From Schistocerca nitens (taxonomy: Eukaryota; Arthropoda; Insecta; Orthoptera; Acrididae), in assembly GCF_023898315.1 (NCBI RefSeq), contig NC_064621.1, positions 126,207,521 to 126,271,520 on the forward strand: DNA of 64,000 nt, in the 5' to 3' direction. The number at the start of each line of letters is the position of its first letter. Position 1 is the stretch's first letter. Position numbers and translations under genes: made by a program. Positions 10,995 through 22,862 of this stretch are shown here, piece by piece. The notes under the pieces are model-generated. The model made no database searches and was not told the DNA's origin. It saw only the letters and a program-made list of their open reading frames with translations.

Positions 10995-11191
10995 AATGGT
11001 TCAAATGGCTCTGAGCACTATGGGACTTAACATCTGAGGTCATCAGTCCCCTAGAACTTAGAACTACTTAAACCTAACTAACCTAAGGACATCACGCACA
11101 TCCATGCCCGAGGCAGGATTCCAACCTGCGACCATAGTGGTTGCGCGGTCCCAGACCGTAGCGCCTAGAATTGCTCCACCACTCCGGCCAG
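10995..11191 (-). mobile_element. tRNA-derived SINE, long-variable-arm (Leu/Ser-type) head, 13-bp target duplication
   Basis: It is flanked by CACAGTTATTAGA at 10,982-10,994 and 11,192-11,204. On the minus strand a tRNA-like head GGCCGGAGTGGTGGAGCAAT, with a long variable region and a B box AGGTTGGAATCCTGC, precedes the same body found at 7386-7601 (blocks TTAGGTTAGTTAGGTTTAAG and TAGTTCTAAGTTCTAGGGGA). The 3' hairpin is GGGACT/AGTCCC (11,022-11,027 with 11,045-11,050). It lies inside the Ty3/gypsy fossil. Confidence 0.9.
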
Positions 11192-12324
11192 CACAGTTAT
11201 TAGAGTAAATGTAAACATTAGTCCTATATCTTGTGGACAAGGGTACAGCAAGGATTTGAACCACAATGGCATGTCACCTGACCATGTATTGTATGGTATG
11301 GGGGCAGCACCACAACTGTCAGCTGTCTGAAAGCCTACTTAAACACGGACAGTTTCAAGTTTCATTCCTGAGAAAAAAGGTATACATCCTATCGTGTTCA
11401 CTGAGGTTTTTAAAAATGTATTGTACACATCATGGGCTGAGAAACAAAGAATTCAGTAGATCACAGATTTAATAGAAGGGGAGCTGCTCTTTGGGCTACT
11501 GAGACAGCCGACAGTTGCAAGATTATGATCAATTTAAGTAAGCATTCTTGGCAAAGTGTTGGTTTGTATGTATGCAGGAGAGACTTAGGAAGGCGATATT
11601 TAACCTGGAGCCCCTTAACAGCAGGCAGCATAGCCTCAAAAACTATTTTGTAAAATATCTAAACAAGATATGGGAAGTAGCTGTATCCAATCAGGACATT
11701 CTCCATATTTTAAAAGCCAAACTGCCAATGGATCTCCAGGATGAACCAGTACAAGTACCAGAAATTGACCTTGATCACATGATGTCAGTCTTCGATTCTC
11801 AAATGATTCAAGAGTGAACAACCACAACAATAAGAGTGCAACACAATCTTCTCCACCTCCACATAGTGATACAACCACTGCAGCCAGAGAGATAATAGAA
11901 TACACTATGTAATGGAGCCGGGACTGCCTCCCATACAAAATTTGCAGTAAAAGGATCATGGACAACCTGAATTCAACAAAAGAAAGTGAGACAACAAATG
12001 GTATTACTTAGGATATTATGGAAATGTAAATGGCCACCAAACTAACAATAACAACAACAGATGGGATTCTCCTACAGGCAGCCATGACCAACTGCAAATC
12101 TATAATCATAATAACAGTAATAAAATGCATGAGGCGCCAGTACATATCCATACTACTAAAGATGACTGTCGAACGCAAGACTTGATAGTAGATATAACTG
12201 AGGTGGTAGAAAAGCCATGCCACTCCAATATTGAGTCAACAAACTAGATTTGAGCACATTAAGCCTTTAAATGCTGACCACTGCATAGGTTGGTGGCAAT
12301 GTAGGAACTCCAATAAGTATGCAA

Positions 12325-13636
12325 CACTGTCGCCATTAAAATTGCTCACCACGAAGATGACGTGCTAAAGACGCGAAATTTAACCGACAGGAAGAAGATG
12401 CTGTGATATGCAAATGATTAGCTTTTCAGAGCATTCATACAAGGTTGGCGCCGATGGCGACACCTACAACGTACTGACATGAGGAAAGTTTTCAACCGAT
12501 TTCTCATGCACAAACAGCAGTTCACCGGCATTGCCTGGTGAAACGTTGTTGTGATGCCTCGTGTAAGGAGGAGAAATGCGTACTATCACTTTTCCGACTT
12601 TGATAAAGGTCGGATTGTAGCCTATTGCGATTGCGGTTTATCGTATCGCGACATTGCTGCTCGCCTTGGTCGAGATCCAATGACTGTTAGCAGAATATGG
12701 AATCGGTGGGTTCAGGAGGGTAATACGGAATGCCATGCTGGATCCCAATGGCCTCGTGTCACTAGCAGTCGACAGGCATCTTATCTGCATGGCTGTAACG
12801 GATCGTGCAGCCACGTCTCAATCCCTGAGTCAACTGATGGGGATGTTTGCAAGACAACAACCATCTGCACGAACAGTTCGACGACGATTGCATCAGCATG
12901 GACTGTCAGCTCAGAGACCATGGCTGTGGTTACCCTTGACTCTGCATCACAGACAGGAGCGCCTGCGATGGTGTACTCATGACGAACCTGGGCGCACGAA
13001 TGGTAAAACGTCATTTTTTCGGATTAATCCAGGTTCTGTTTACAGCATCATGATGGTCGCATCTGTGTTTGGCGACATCGCGGTGAACGCACATTGGAAG
13101 CATGTATTCGTCATCGCCATACTGGCGTATCACCTGGCGTGATGGTATGGGGTGCCATTGGTTAGGGGTGCCATTGGTTACATGTCTCGGTCACCTCTTG
13201 TTCGCATTGATGGCACTTTGAACAGTGGACCCATGGCTCTACCCCTCATTCGATCCCTGCGAAACCCTACATTTCAGCAGGATAATGCACGACCGCATGT
13301 TGCAGGTCCTGCACTGGCCTTTCTGGATACAGAAAATGTTCGACTGCTGCCCTGGCCAGCACATTCTCCAGATGAACTGTGGTATCATGTTGAAACTGCA
13401 TGGGCAGCTGTACCTGTACATGCCATCCAAAATCTGTCTGACTCAATGCCCAGGCGTATCAAGGCCGTTATTAAGGCCAGAGGTGGTTGTTCTGGGTACT
13501 GATTTCTCGGGATCTATGCACCCAAATTGTGTGAAAATATAATCACATGTCAGTTGTAGTATAATATATTTGTCCAATGAATACCCGTTTTCATCTGCAT
13601 TTGTTCTTCGTGTAGCAATTTTAATGGCCAGTAGTG
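12325..13636 (+). mobile_element. Tc1/mariner-superfamily DNA transposon, dead copy with terminal inverted repeats
   Basis: The left end CACTGTCGCCATTAAAATTG and the reversed right end CACTACTGGCCATTAAAATT form inverted repeats of about 25 bp. The right side is followed by TA (13,637-13,638); the left flank reads AA, so the TA duplication is imperfect. Length is about 1.3 kb. The transposase inside is broken. The host sequence is the Ty3/gypsy fossil. Confidence 0.85.
12551..13502 (+). pseudogene. Tc1-like transposase, broken
   Basis: The N-terminal helix-turn-helix reads FSDFDKGRIVAYCDCGLS, YRDIAARLGRDPMTVSRIW. A frame change follows near 12,740-12,780. Further on are ARTVRRRLHQHGLSAQRPW, an SD-stop-SRFCLQHHDG block near 13,018 (first catalytic Asp kept, next codon TAA), and TFQQDNARPHVAG (second Asp, 13,270 on). 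At LLPWPAHSPD the frame jumps to ELWYHVETAW. The Tc1 family normally has about 27 more residues there, including the third acidic catalytic residue, so this copy carries an in-frame deletion of about 81 nt and cannot be catalytic. The end RGGCSGY matches the family C-terminus as I know it. Confidence 0.8.
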
Positions 13637-16600
13637 TATGTTATAATGATGATACAGATATCAGGGTTGAATTAGCCACAGATCCATTTATATACAGTAA
13701 GAAAAGTAAAGAAATGTATAGTAGCTTGTATCTGTTATACATAAATTGGTAGGAGGTATACTGACTGCCATTTTGATTGATACAGTTGCTATAATAAGCA
13801 TTATGTAAACAAATAGATACAATAAAATACACAAAGATGGAAAGATACCTAAGTATCCCATCCACAACTGTAGAACCATAAGAGCTGTTATTGTTAAATT
13901 GTGTAGTGTCAAGATACGTAAATAGTTAGAAGTAAGGCTGGGAAATGGGTTATAAAATGCCCATTCTTATTCACCAATGCACTGATAGTAGAACGTATTT
14001 TGGGCACTGACGTTTTATGAGAGAAGAACACAATAATATACTTCTCTTTAGGTAAAATCTATTTTAATGTGAATAGACAAAGGGTTATAATGTATCTGGT
14101 GAAGACAAGATTAAAAGTAAAGTAAAGATTAGAAGTAAAGTTCATTAAAACCAAGACAGCATCTATTTGTAGCACTTCTATATAAATTGATCAGGTTACA
14201 GGTATTGAGAACCAGATAATGATCAAAGTAATTGAGTCTACTATTATTGACTTGTCACAATGAACTGAGATGAAATTTTATTATTAACCTATGTGCATGT
14301 ACTTAGTAAAAAACTTGGTATCATAAACACTTATCAGTATCATATGGAAGTCTGCCCCCATGAAGTTTATTGCTACAATATGTATTCCATCCCATGGTCT
14401 ATGTTTTAATACTGAAGTAAAGTAGATGCTTAGTGGAATATAAGAAGCTTCTATGTTGCTCTACTGTAGTCTCCTATTAACTGTGCTAAAACGTGGTACC
14501 TTGGTTTCTGGTGCCTGGCCAATTAATAAGATTATATGATCCGTGCATGAAGTTGTTTGGAGAATTTGAATGAACAATCACATAAGTTTCTTGTGCTTAA
14601 TTTTCTCACTAGCATTGATTTACAAAGTTTGTACTGGCAGGTAAGTCTCATCATGAAATTCTAGGAAACACACTGCCTTTACTTATAGTGGAGGAAGCTA
14701 CAATTTCTATATATTGCCTTTTGGCTTAAATCTGAATTCAAGAGTATTTATAACTGTCTTAGGACCCAAACTGTTTGACCAAGTTACAATGTCTGTTGAT
14801 GGTACAGAAATAGCTACTCACTCATGGGAATAACCTTTAGAAACTGTTAATAAAAACAGTAAATAAATTCTCAGATGCAGGAGTGACAGCTAACTTGCAA
14901 AAGTCTTAATTTATTTGGGAGAGGGTTAAGTTGATTGTTCGCATAATTATCTCTACTGGAATAACGCCTGGCCCAGATACTGCTAATGCCATTAGTAATT
15001 TCTCACGTCCTTGTACCAAGAAACAGCTTATATCGTTTTTTGGTTGACGCTCATTATTTCGTCGACTTGTACTCAATCAGCTTTTAAACAGCACAATCTT
15101 GCCATATCTTTTAAAGAAAAATGAACCTTCAGTCTAAATGAGTGACTGTGAGAATGATTTTAATACAATAAACAGGCCTTAGTAGATCTGACATGCGAGG
15201 ATTTCTGTTTAGTTGATGTATGATGCTAAGGATTTCTGTTTAGTTACTGATGTATCATTTTTTGGACCAGGAGCTTGTCTATTTCAGATGCATAAAGAAG
15301 AAAGAAAACGAAATATTCCAGGCATAAGTTTTGCTAGATCTACCATATCTGAATGCAAACACTCATTCTCTGCTACTGAGTTAGAAACTTTAGCGGTGGT
15401 TTGGACCTTCAGAAAATTCAACTATTACATTTATAAAGGGAATATTAAAGACCATTATGTTTGAGCTTCTTTCTTAAGGCATGCAAATTACTGCACCCTC
15501 ATTTAGTGTCCTGGTCTTTGTTCCTTCAGTAATACGAGACAGCTTTGTAGCAGACACACTTTCATGATTACCATAAGGTTTGTCAGAATACACAGAACTA
15601 ACAGACTACTGAGAATTATCAGTATAAGATTGCAATTATAGGCAGTATTACTTAGACATGTCAGGAATACGGCTGATTTACAAATCACAGACAATCGTTA
15701 GCAGAAGGTAAAGATTCATTAGACGCACTGAAATAACAGTATATGATACAGAATGATGTTCTATTCTATAGACAGTGTCCTAATTCTGATACTTAGTGTG
15801 TTTGCATTCTTGCCGTAATCACGTATATGCACAATGCTAGAGGGCATTATGGGGCATATAAGTGAATACAGAAGATTAATATATATCATTATTTGCCAAA
15901 TACGTGGAAATGAACACAACAACTCCTAAAACTGCCCTATTTGTCAAAAATCTAGACCCACCAATAAATTCTGTCACACAGAGTTAAATTCCATCGTACT
16001 GACGCAAGCACTTCCAATAGTCTGTAGGGATATTGCAGGATTCCTCCCCTCTGAAAAAGGTGGAGTTAAATATCTCAAAGCCTTATATGATATATTCACC
16101 AAGTATGTTAAGTTATATGGTACAAACCCCACAGCAGAAGCTCCCACTATCTAGAGAATACTAAACCATTACATCACAACAGTTGGCAAATATGCTGCAC
16201 TGTAATCCAACAACACATCTGACTTTACTTGTTACACTTGGAAAATAGTTTTACATGAAGATGACATAAAACATATATTAATCTCACGTTCCATACAGAA
16301 GGAAATCCATGCAGAAGTGTCTACAGAGTGTTCAACAGATTCAACAGAATTTATGCATATGCAAGTAATCATGAAACGAAATGAATGGAGGATCTATAAT
16401 TCTTCGAACAGGTAGTAAACAACCTTCCTCTACGTAACTCACACTTCACACCAGAAGCCCTCATAAGTAAACGCAAAGAGAAGGATGAATGGATAAATCC
16501 ACTTCTACAATTATGCAGAGAAGAGTCTTTCTTGATGGAGAAGGTAAGGAAAGTATTAGTTACACTCACACAAAAGGCACAGTTACATGCTATGATAGGA

Positions 16601-16950
16601 AGCTACAACAGTTGCAAAAATACTAGGTGCAGGATTCACCTGAAGTCATCACTCCTGCAGAAGAGAAATTGTAAACAGTGACTTTTATAGACTGTTCTTT
16701 ATAAGATTGAGATGAAACCTCCTGACGGAATTTCTCTTCTGGCATATCATAAGAGTGATAAGGTAAATGGATTTGAATAAGTATTTCCACAAATAACTGA
16801 TTTTATTTTGTTATACGTAAGGGAAAATGCTATTATGTCACAGAAGCTAATATTCAGGTTCTCCCAAGAAGAGGCAGTAAACACTTAAGCGGATTTAGTT
16901 CTGATTACTTCTTTGCTATGCATCTTTAACCATTTGTCAATACATGTACA

Positions 16951-19285
16951 TGTATGTCAATATATGTACATGTAAGTCAATAGTAGTTATAAGGATTATC
17001 AGTTAAGAGACACTGTAGCACTAGTCTGAGCATTAAATGAACAAATGCTCTATCAAAAACTAGATCAACAGGTTATGATGCTATGGGCGATGAAATATTG
17101 AGTTAAAAGTTACGTGAGGATTGTCACCATTCCTTTATATGTGCTTACAAGGGAATTATACCCTATGGAATCTTACTATATCTATGAACTGAGGAGTTAA
17201 CAGATATTAACAAGTGAGTGTGGGCTGACCTTTCACAGTTCAAGCTGTGTATAGTAAAATTTGTTGTACTAAGCAATTAGATTGATGACTCACACTCATG
17301 TAAATATTTTTTGGTTCTTCTGAGACAACTCAGCGGCAAGACTCACCAATAAAAGGAGAAGTGACTTAACTATCTAGATTTACACATACTAAATATTACT
17401 AGTGTTACTCATATCAAAGCTATATTGATATGAGAATAAGAGAGTAAGCAGGCTTTGAATGAGTACCACACTTCAAGCTTTTCCGTGTTATATATTCTGT
17501 TCAGATTTGAGTATTGCTTCGTTCTATATCTTGTTTTTTTTAAAAGTCTGCTTGTGGTTTGATCTAACAATCTAAGCTAATGTTGAATTTTACCCAGTAA
17601 TAGACAGTGTTGTCTATTCCTGTGTAATTATGTTGCATTTAAAGAAAAGTAGTAGATGAAGTCAGGGCATAATCCCAAAACGAAAGCTGATAAATGTCTG
17701 TAAATAAATCTAAATAATACCCAATAGTCAAGGTTCCTACAAAGTGAAATATGTATATATTTATTCTGTGAACGTGTATGTAACCTACGCATATTATATT
17801 GAAAACTTTGGTATCCAGGTGGGAAATCATGAGAGTATGGACTATGAATAATGTAATAATGAACTGAGTTAAAGTGAATACAACTTCAAAAGTTTTGTGT
17901 TGGTAAATACTACGGCAAATGGAACAGTGATTAACATGCACAATGTGAACGTTTAGTGGAACAGTCGAAGTAGTACTATGTGGGAGTGTGTTGTTGCGGA
18001 CTACAAACTAAAGTGTTGGTGTACACTGTATGACGAATTCTACACTTACCTCGAGATGGACTTAGCCGCTCAATCACTACTTCTGGCATCATGAATAATA
18101 ATGGAAATTTGACTCTGTGTGAGTTTTGGTTTCTTTTCATCCACACTACAAGAACTCAATGACAAATTACACCTCAAAAATGCGCAAGACCCAACAGAAA
18201 ATTCAGCTGGTTCAACCACTCTGCATAGTGTGGCATGAGCTGTGATAGTCGACGCATCTATATGGCATGCTGTCATTATGGACTGGAACTATGTTTGAAA
18301 CAATATGAACTTATTTAACAGAGCTACTCCCTTATAACGAACCATAATCATACAGAACAATGAGAAATGACCAAACCAGGCAATGCTCTAAAAGTAAAAA
18401 GTTTAAATATTTGCCTTGCTGAACATTGATCGATTTGATATAATAAATGTATATGTACTGTATATATGTAAAATTCGTTCTGCCTATATTTGTGCACTAA
18501 CAAAAACTCTCTCCTAATATATCCCACATGGGTCACACACTATGTATTAATAATTATGTTGTACTGTTTCGTGTAAATGGAAAACGATGAGCTCACTGAG
18601 GTAACTTTGAGCTCCCAGGCAAATTGAACAGGTGCTTCCTGACTATTGTTCCAGTTGATGATGGTCTATCACGAGGCTGATGACAAGGTTGGATCCTAAC
18701 ACAATAGAATGATGTTGCCTGTGCCAGTCCCTTGGTTCTGGCTCTCCTAGCCACTGCATACAGCAACATCTATCTGCTCCTGAAGTCTTGCACCTCAAGA
18801 ACTAGAACACCTATTGTCAATACTACAACAAATATCAATCATCCGTGAGTTCTGACTGCTCTGTGTTGTATCACTAACTTTATGTTATTTACGATTAGTG
18901 CAAAACTGAAAAACACCAAAATTACTAATGAAACATTTAAAGTATCTGAAGTAAACAAAAAACTTATAGAAAGAATTCCAACCACAAAGTGCAGGCATTG
19001 ATTAAAATATATTTTCAACCACTAACTCTGATCAGTGATTCGAGTTTTTCTATACCTCAAAACAAGCAATCACTCTTATTGCTTGCTAAGGAAATGTCTG
19101 AAAGATGTTTAAACTAAAATATAATGACTATTTCATCTATTTAACAGATTATATCAGAAAACAACATTAGCTGCACAAAATTTGAAACAGTAATACAGTG
19201 ATGGAACCTTGACAACCACCAATCAATAGTCACTTGTTGAACAATACATTTACACTGAAACTAACCTGTAGCAATATTACTGTAA

Positions 19286-19287
<2 letters not shown>
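16951..19287. other. AT-rich region, no gene seen
   Basis: Stops are frequent in all frames. The longest ORF is about 100 residues (17,639-17,941, minus) with no recognisable domain. The right end of the Ty3/gypsy fossil may lie inside this stretch. Confidence 0.45.

Positions 19288-19335
<48 letters not shown>
19288..19335. repeat. (TA)n microsatellite
   Basis: About 24 AT dinucleotides. A second run lies at 19,544-19,577, on the other side of the hairpin at 19,441-19,539. Confidence 0.95.
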
Positions 19336-19338
<3 letters not shown>

Positions 19339-19440
19339 GCATGTTTTCCATCACAAAATCTGATCTATTATACTGAACCCTTGAAGGACTATGACAAGGT
19401 CTGGAACAACTTGATATAGCCATTCAACTGCACTCTCTGG

Positions 19441-19539
19441 GGTAAGTTAGTTAGACATAGAATGGTATCAAAGCTACATATATATATATATATGAACTAA
19501 TCTGTAGCTTTTATACCATTCTATAACTAACTTGCTACC
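19441..19539. repeat. TA-centred hairpin (imperfect palindrome)
   Basis: The left arm (GGTAAGTTAGTTAGACATAG then AATGGTATCAAAGCTACA) matches the reverse complement of the right arm (19,503-19,539) over about 37 bp with a few indels. The centre contains TATATATA. The unit is bracketed by two longer TA runs. It could be a tiny foldback element. Confidence 0.75.
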
Positions 19540-19541
19540 AT

Positions 19542-19577
<36 letters not shown>

Positions 19578-19578
<1 letters not shown>

Positions 19579-20560
19579 CATGCTACTCAATTACATGACA
19601 GTCTTCGGACTCAGTAGGCAAAAGTCAATGGCATTATTACACTGTCATTTCATGCAAAATGTGGGTTACAGTCCTTCTTGCCACCCAACTTCTTCTTCTT
19701 CAGTCTCTATAAATGTCAATTTGTGCCTCTAAATTAATTGTGAATAATAATGTTGATATTCGATTAAAATGAGTTATTATGTTATTAGACATGTACCTTA
19801 ACCATCACTAATTCTCTATATAGACTTATTTTATGTTTCAGCATCTTAATTCCACTGGAAAGTTTGCTGATGTGACAGTTATGCGGCATCTGTGTCTATT
19901 GCAGGCATGATTGCATCTTTCCTATTAGAACTTGCACTTTATATTATTTTATATATGAACTCCATTTATTCATGATGTACATTGCAACACATTTTGTTGC
20001 ATTGTACTACATATAAACACAGTCCACCATCACCCAAATTATTGCTCTTCTACAGAGATATCTGTCCTTGATTTCATCATAACAGGAAATTTAACAGGTA
20101 ACAAAGCACAGCTTCATTTTAAGTGTATGGTGTTGTTTGACTACAATCCTAGCTGCAAACTAACCTTGATTATTTTCACTCCTGCTGCACCCTTTATCTC
20201 ATCTTTGTTATGGTTTCTATGGTATAAAATCACGCTATGAAAAATTATAAGTTGCATCTCGATTTGCCCTGATTAGAATGATAATTTTTCTGACAGTAAA
20301 AGGCATTTTACAGAACATTCACAGAAATGACAGATCACTATTTTTCAACTCTAATGTGTCCCAACATTCCTAAATTCAGTTCAGTAGAGCATTATGAGTA
20401 TTCATCTACTCAGCTTAAAAATTTAATCAGATATGCTTACCATTCTTCAAAACGCATAGACATGTGGATAGACTGATACCCAGCTCCAGCCTAATTTTTT
20501 GGCACAATACAGAAGTGTTCAATGACTCATATGCCTGTGAAACATGGCTTTCATTGAAAC
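19578..20560. other. AT-rich region, no gene seen
   Basis: No ORF with recognisable similarity and no repeat noticed. Confidence 0.45.
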
Positions 20561-20883
20561 TTCCTGGGAGATTAAAACTGTGTGCCCGACCGAGACTCGA
20601 ACTCGGGACCTTTGCCTTTCACGGGCAAGTGCTCTACCAACTGAGCTACCGAAGCACAACTCACGCCCGGTACTCACAGCTTTACTTCTGCCAGTACCTC
20701 ATCTCCTACCTTCCAAACTTTACAGAAGCTCTCCTGCGAACCTTGCAGAACTAGCACTCCTGAAAGAAAGGATATTGCGGAGACATGGCTTAGCCACAGC
20801 CTGGGGGATGTTTCCAGAATGAGATTTTCACTCTGCAGCGGAGTGTGCGCTGATATGAAACTTCCTGGCAGATTTAAGACAGT
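20561..20883 (-). repeat. tRNA-bearing repeat unit, copy A (inverted relative to copy B)
   Basis: The unit is about 300 bp, bounded at both ends by AACTTCCTGG(G/C)AGATT (20,561 and 20,861). It holds a tRNA-like segment at 20,582-20,657, a block ending GGATGTTTCCAGAATGAGAT, and CACTCTGCAGCGGAGTGTGC, itself palindromic. It is followed directly by an inverted copy, giving a palindrome centred near 20,882. Confidence 0.85.
20582..20657 (-). pseudogene. tRNA-like sequence, probably not a functional tRNA gene
   Basis: Read on the minus strand: GTGCTTCGGTAGCTCAGTTG (D-arm with A box), TTGCC-CGTGAAA-GGCAA (anticodon stem-loop) and CCGAGTTCGAGTCTCGG (T-arm with B box). The acceptor arm spacing is irregular and position 33 is G instead of U. 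It is embedded in a repeat and repeated at 21,104-21,179, so it is a repeat component with pol III boxes rather than a tRNA gene. Confidence 0.6.
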
Positions 20884-21245
20884 TTTAATCTGCCAGGAAG
20901 TTTCATATCAGCGCACACTCCGCTGCAGAGTGAAAATCTCATTCTGGAAACATCCCCCAGGCTGTGGCTAAGCTGTGTCTCCGCAATATCCTTTCTTTCA
21001 GGAGTGCTAGTTTTGCAAGGTTCGCAGGAGAGCTTCTGTAAAGTTTGGAAGGTAGGAGATGAGGTACTGGCAGAAGTAAAGCTGTGAGTACTGGGCACGA
21101 GTCGTGCTTCGGTAGCTCAGTTGGTAGAGCACTTGCCCGCGAAAGGCAAAGGTCTTGAGTTCGAGTCTCGGTCGAGCACACAGTTTTAATCTGCCAGGAA
21201 GTTTCATATCAACACACACTCCGCTGCAGAGTGAAAATCTCATTA
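20884..21245 (+). repeat. tRNA-bearing repeat unit, copy B, with extra partial unit
   Basis: This is the reverse complement of copy A, followed by the start of another unit: TTTTAATCTGCCAGGAAGTT occurs at about 20,884 and again at about 21,183, a period of about 299 bp. This is consistent with a tandemly organised repeat that has been inverted here. Confidence 0.85.
21104..21179 (+). pseudogene. tRNA-like sequence, second copy
   Basis: Same as 20,582-20,657 with CGCGAAA in the anticodon loop. D-arm GGTAGCTCAGTTGGTAGAGC and T-arm GAGTTCGAGTCTC are intact, while the T-stem partner TTGAG weakens the stem. Confidence 0.6.
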
Positions 21246-21496
21246 TGGCTTTCATTGTATGTTCATAGTGTATAAGAAGTACACACATCAAACAATGTAT
21301 CAATATTTCACATTTTTGTCATAGTTACAAAGGATAAATATTGAGATGTTGGTAATATTTTATTTATTGTATATATTTCTTACTAAATTGGAATGAGCAT
21401 CTTAGAAACAATGCAGGTTTTATTTATCTAAGAAAATTTAGTAGTCTTTCAATTATTCCAATTTAATGAATTCAAAGCTTCTCCTTAAAAACAAAA

Positions 21497-21615
<119 letters not shown>

Positions 21616-22691
21616 TAAGTGATTTAGAATAAGCATTTGTAGCAATACATAAAATATTTTAATCCAGAAATGAAGTGAAGAATAGTTTCCAGTTCATGTT
21701 AATAACTAAAGTTTGTATAGGGAATGTCCTCAAATGTAATGACTTGGGAGAAAAGCTAAATTTCGATTTGACCGTTTGGGCAACAGCTTTGTCGGTATCA
21801 TGAGAGCAGTTAGATAACATAACTGGCCATATATTGTTACTAGAGAAGATACCCATTATGAAGCAGTTGTTTTCCAACTACCTTAAGATTTATCTACAAA
21901 AATATTATGAGTCATGTTTCATATAGTTAATCTATATGCAGTACTGTAGCCATGTACCTTACACCAGTAATGCTCCATGAAAGAGTTGTTAAGATGAACA
22001 TAACCCACAAATGGCGGTTACCAGAGTGGATGATAAGAAAAAGAAGCACATTTATAAATTAAACTGATGAACATGAATAGTCATTCGTTATTATAATAAA
22101 ATTTTAAGCTATTATACTTTTTGCACTCATTAATTATGTGAATAAGCGCACAGTAACGAAATGTTGACTTTTATACCCAAATAACAAGGGCATAATTCGA
22201 ACTGAATCATCTACTGTACCTCTTGTCACATGAATTTACAGACCTTTTATTGCTTTTATGGTCATATTGTACTATCATTACAAGAAGTGATTCACTTGCA
22301 TATGTTCTCATTTAAGGTAGATTTTTTTACGCTTTTGGAATGAACTGAGGCTCGAAAAATTACAAGAGGCTGTCTGTATTTATAAGTCAATTATAGTTAT
22401 TTACCTGCTAGGTTATTAATATCCAAAGAAATACTGTCAGTAGATTGTATGATATGAACCACATACAAATTTAGCATATAAAACCATCATAATGTTTTCA
22501 TAAGAGTAATTAATGCACTTGTAACTGTCAGAAGGTTTATAAATAGAATGAAGAATGAGCATATCATGCATTGGATAATAATTTTGTTGGCATGATTAAT
22601 GGAATATTATCACACAATAGGAAACACTCATATTTTTATGTATCAGGGGTATAGTAATAACCAATGAAACATTCATTCAATTCACAGAAAT
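21616..22691. other. AT-rich region, no gene seen
   Basis: Nothing recognised in any frame. Confidence 0.45.
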
Positions 22692-22862
22692 TACTTGATT
22701 GTATGAGATCTCAGGCTTTCCTGGCGAATGTGCTGTATCCAAAGTTCTCGGGTGTCCAGCCGGATCAGTTCGTCGAAGTTCCACGATATTTCGGCGGATA
22801 AGCGTTCCGCCATCATCAGGTGGTGCTAATGGAATGATCTGTCTGCGCTGTGTCCGTGGTAT

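Larger units (their letters stand above)
10100..16950 (+). mobile_element. Ty3/gypsy-type LTR retrotransposon fossil
   Basis: An old, heavily broken element (well over ten breaks); both ends are approximate and no LTR pair was identified. The parts, in the usual order, are gag-like text (about 10,160-12,240), RT (about 14,600-15,120, with a YILPFGL-type block), RNase H (15,213-15,464, with FCLVTDVSFFGPGACLFQ and ELETLAVVW) and integrase-like text (about 15,860-16,340). It contains a tRNA-SINE (10,995-11,191) and a Tc1-like element (12,325-13,636), so it is older than both. Confidence 0.65.

Noticed and set aside
19234-19419. ORF with an alternating Tyr-Ile tract
   Set aside because: Read-through of a (TA)n microsatellite; the same applies to the Val-Cys tract ORF at 48,052-48,258.
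20582-21179. Two tRNA genes
   Set aside because: Good A and B boxes, but irregular acceptor arms, G at position 33 and location in a repeat; treated as tRNA-like parts of repeats.
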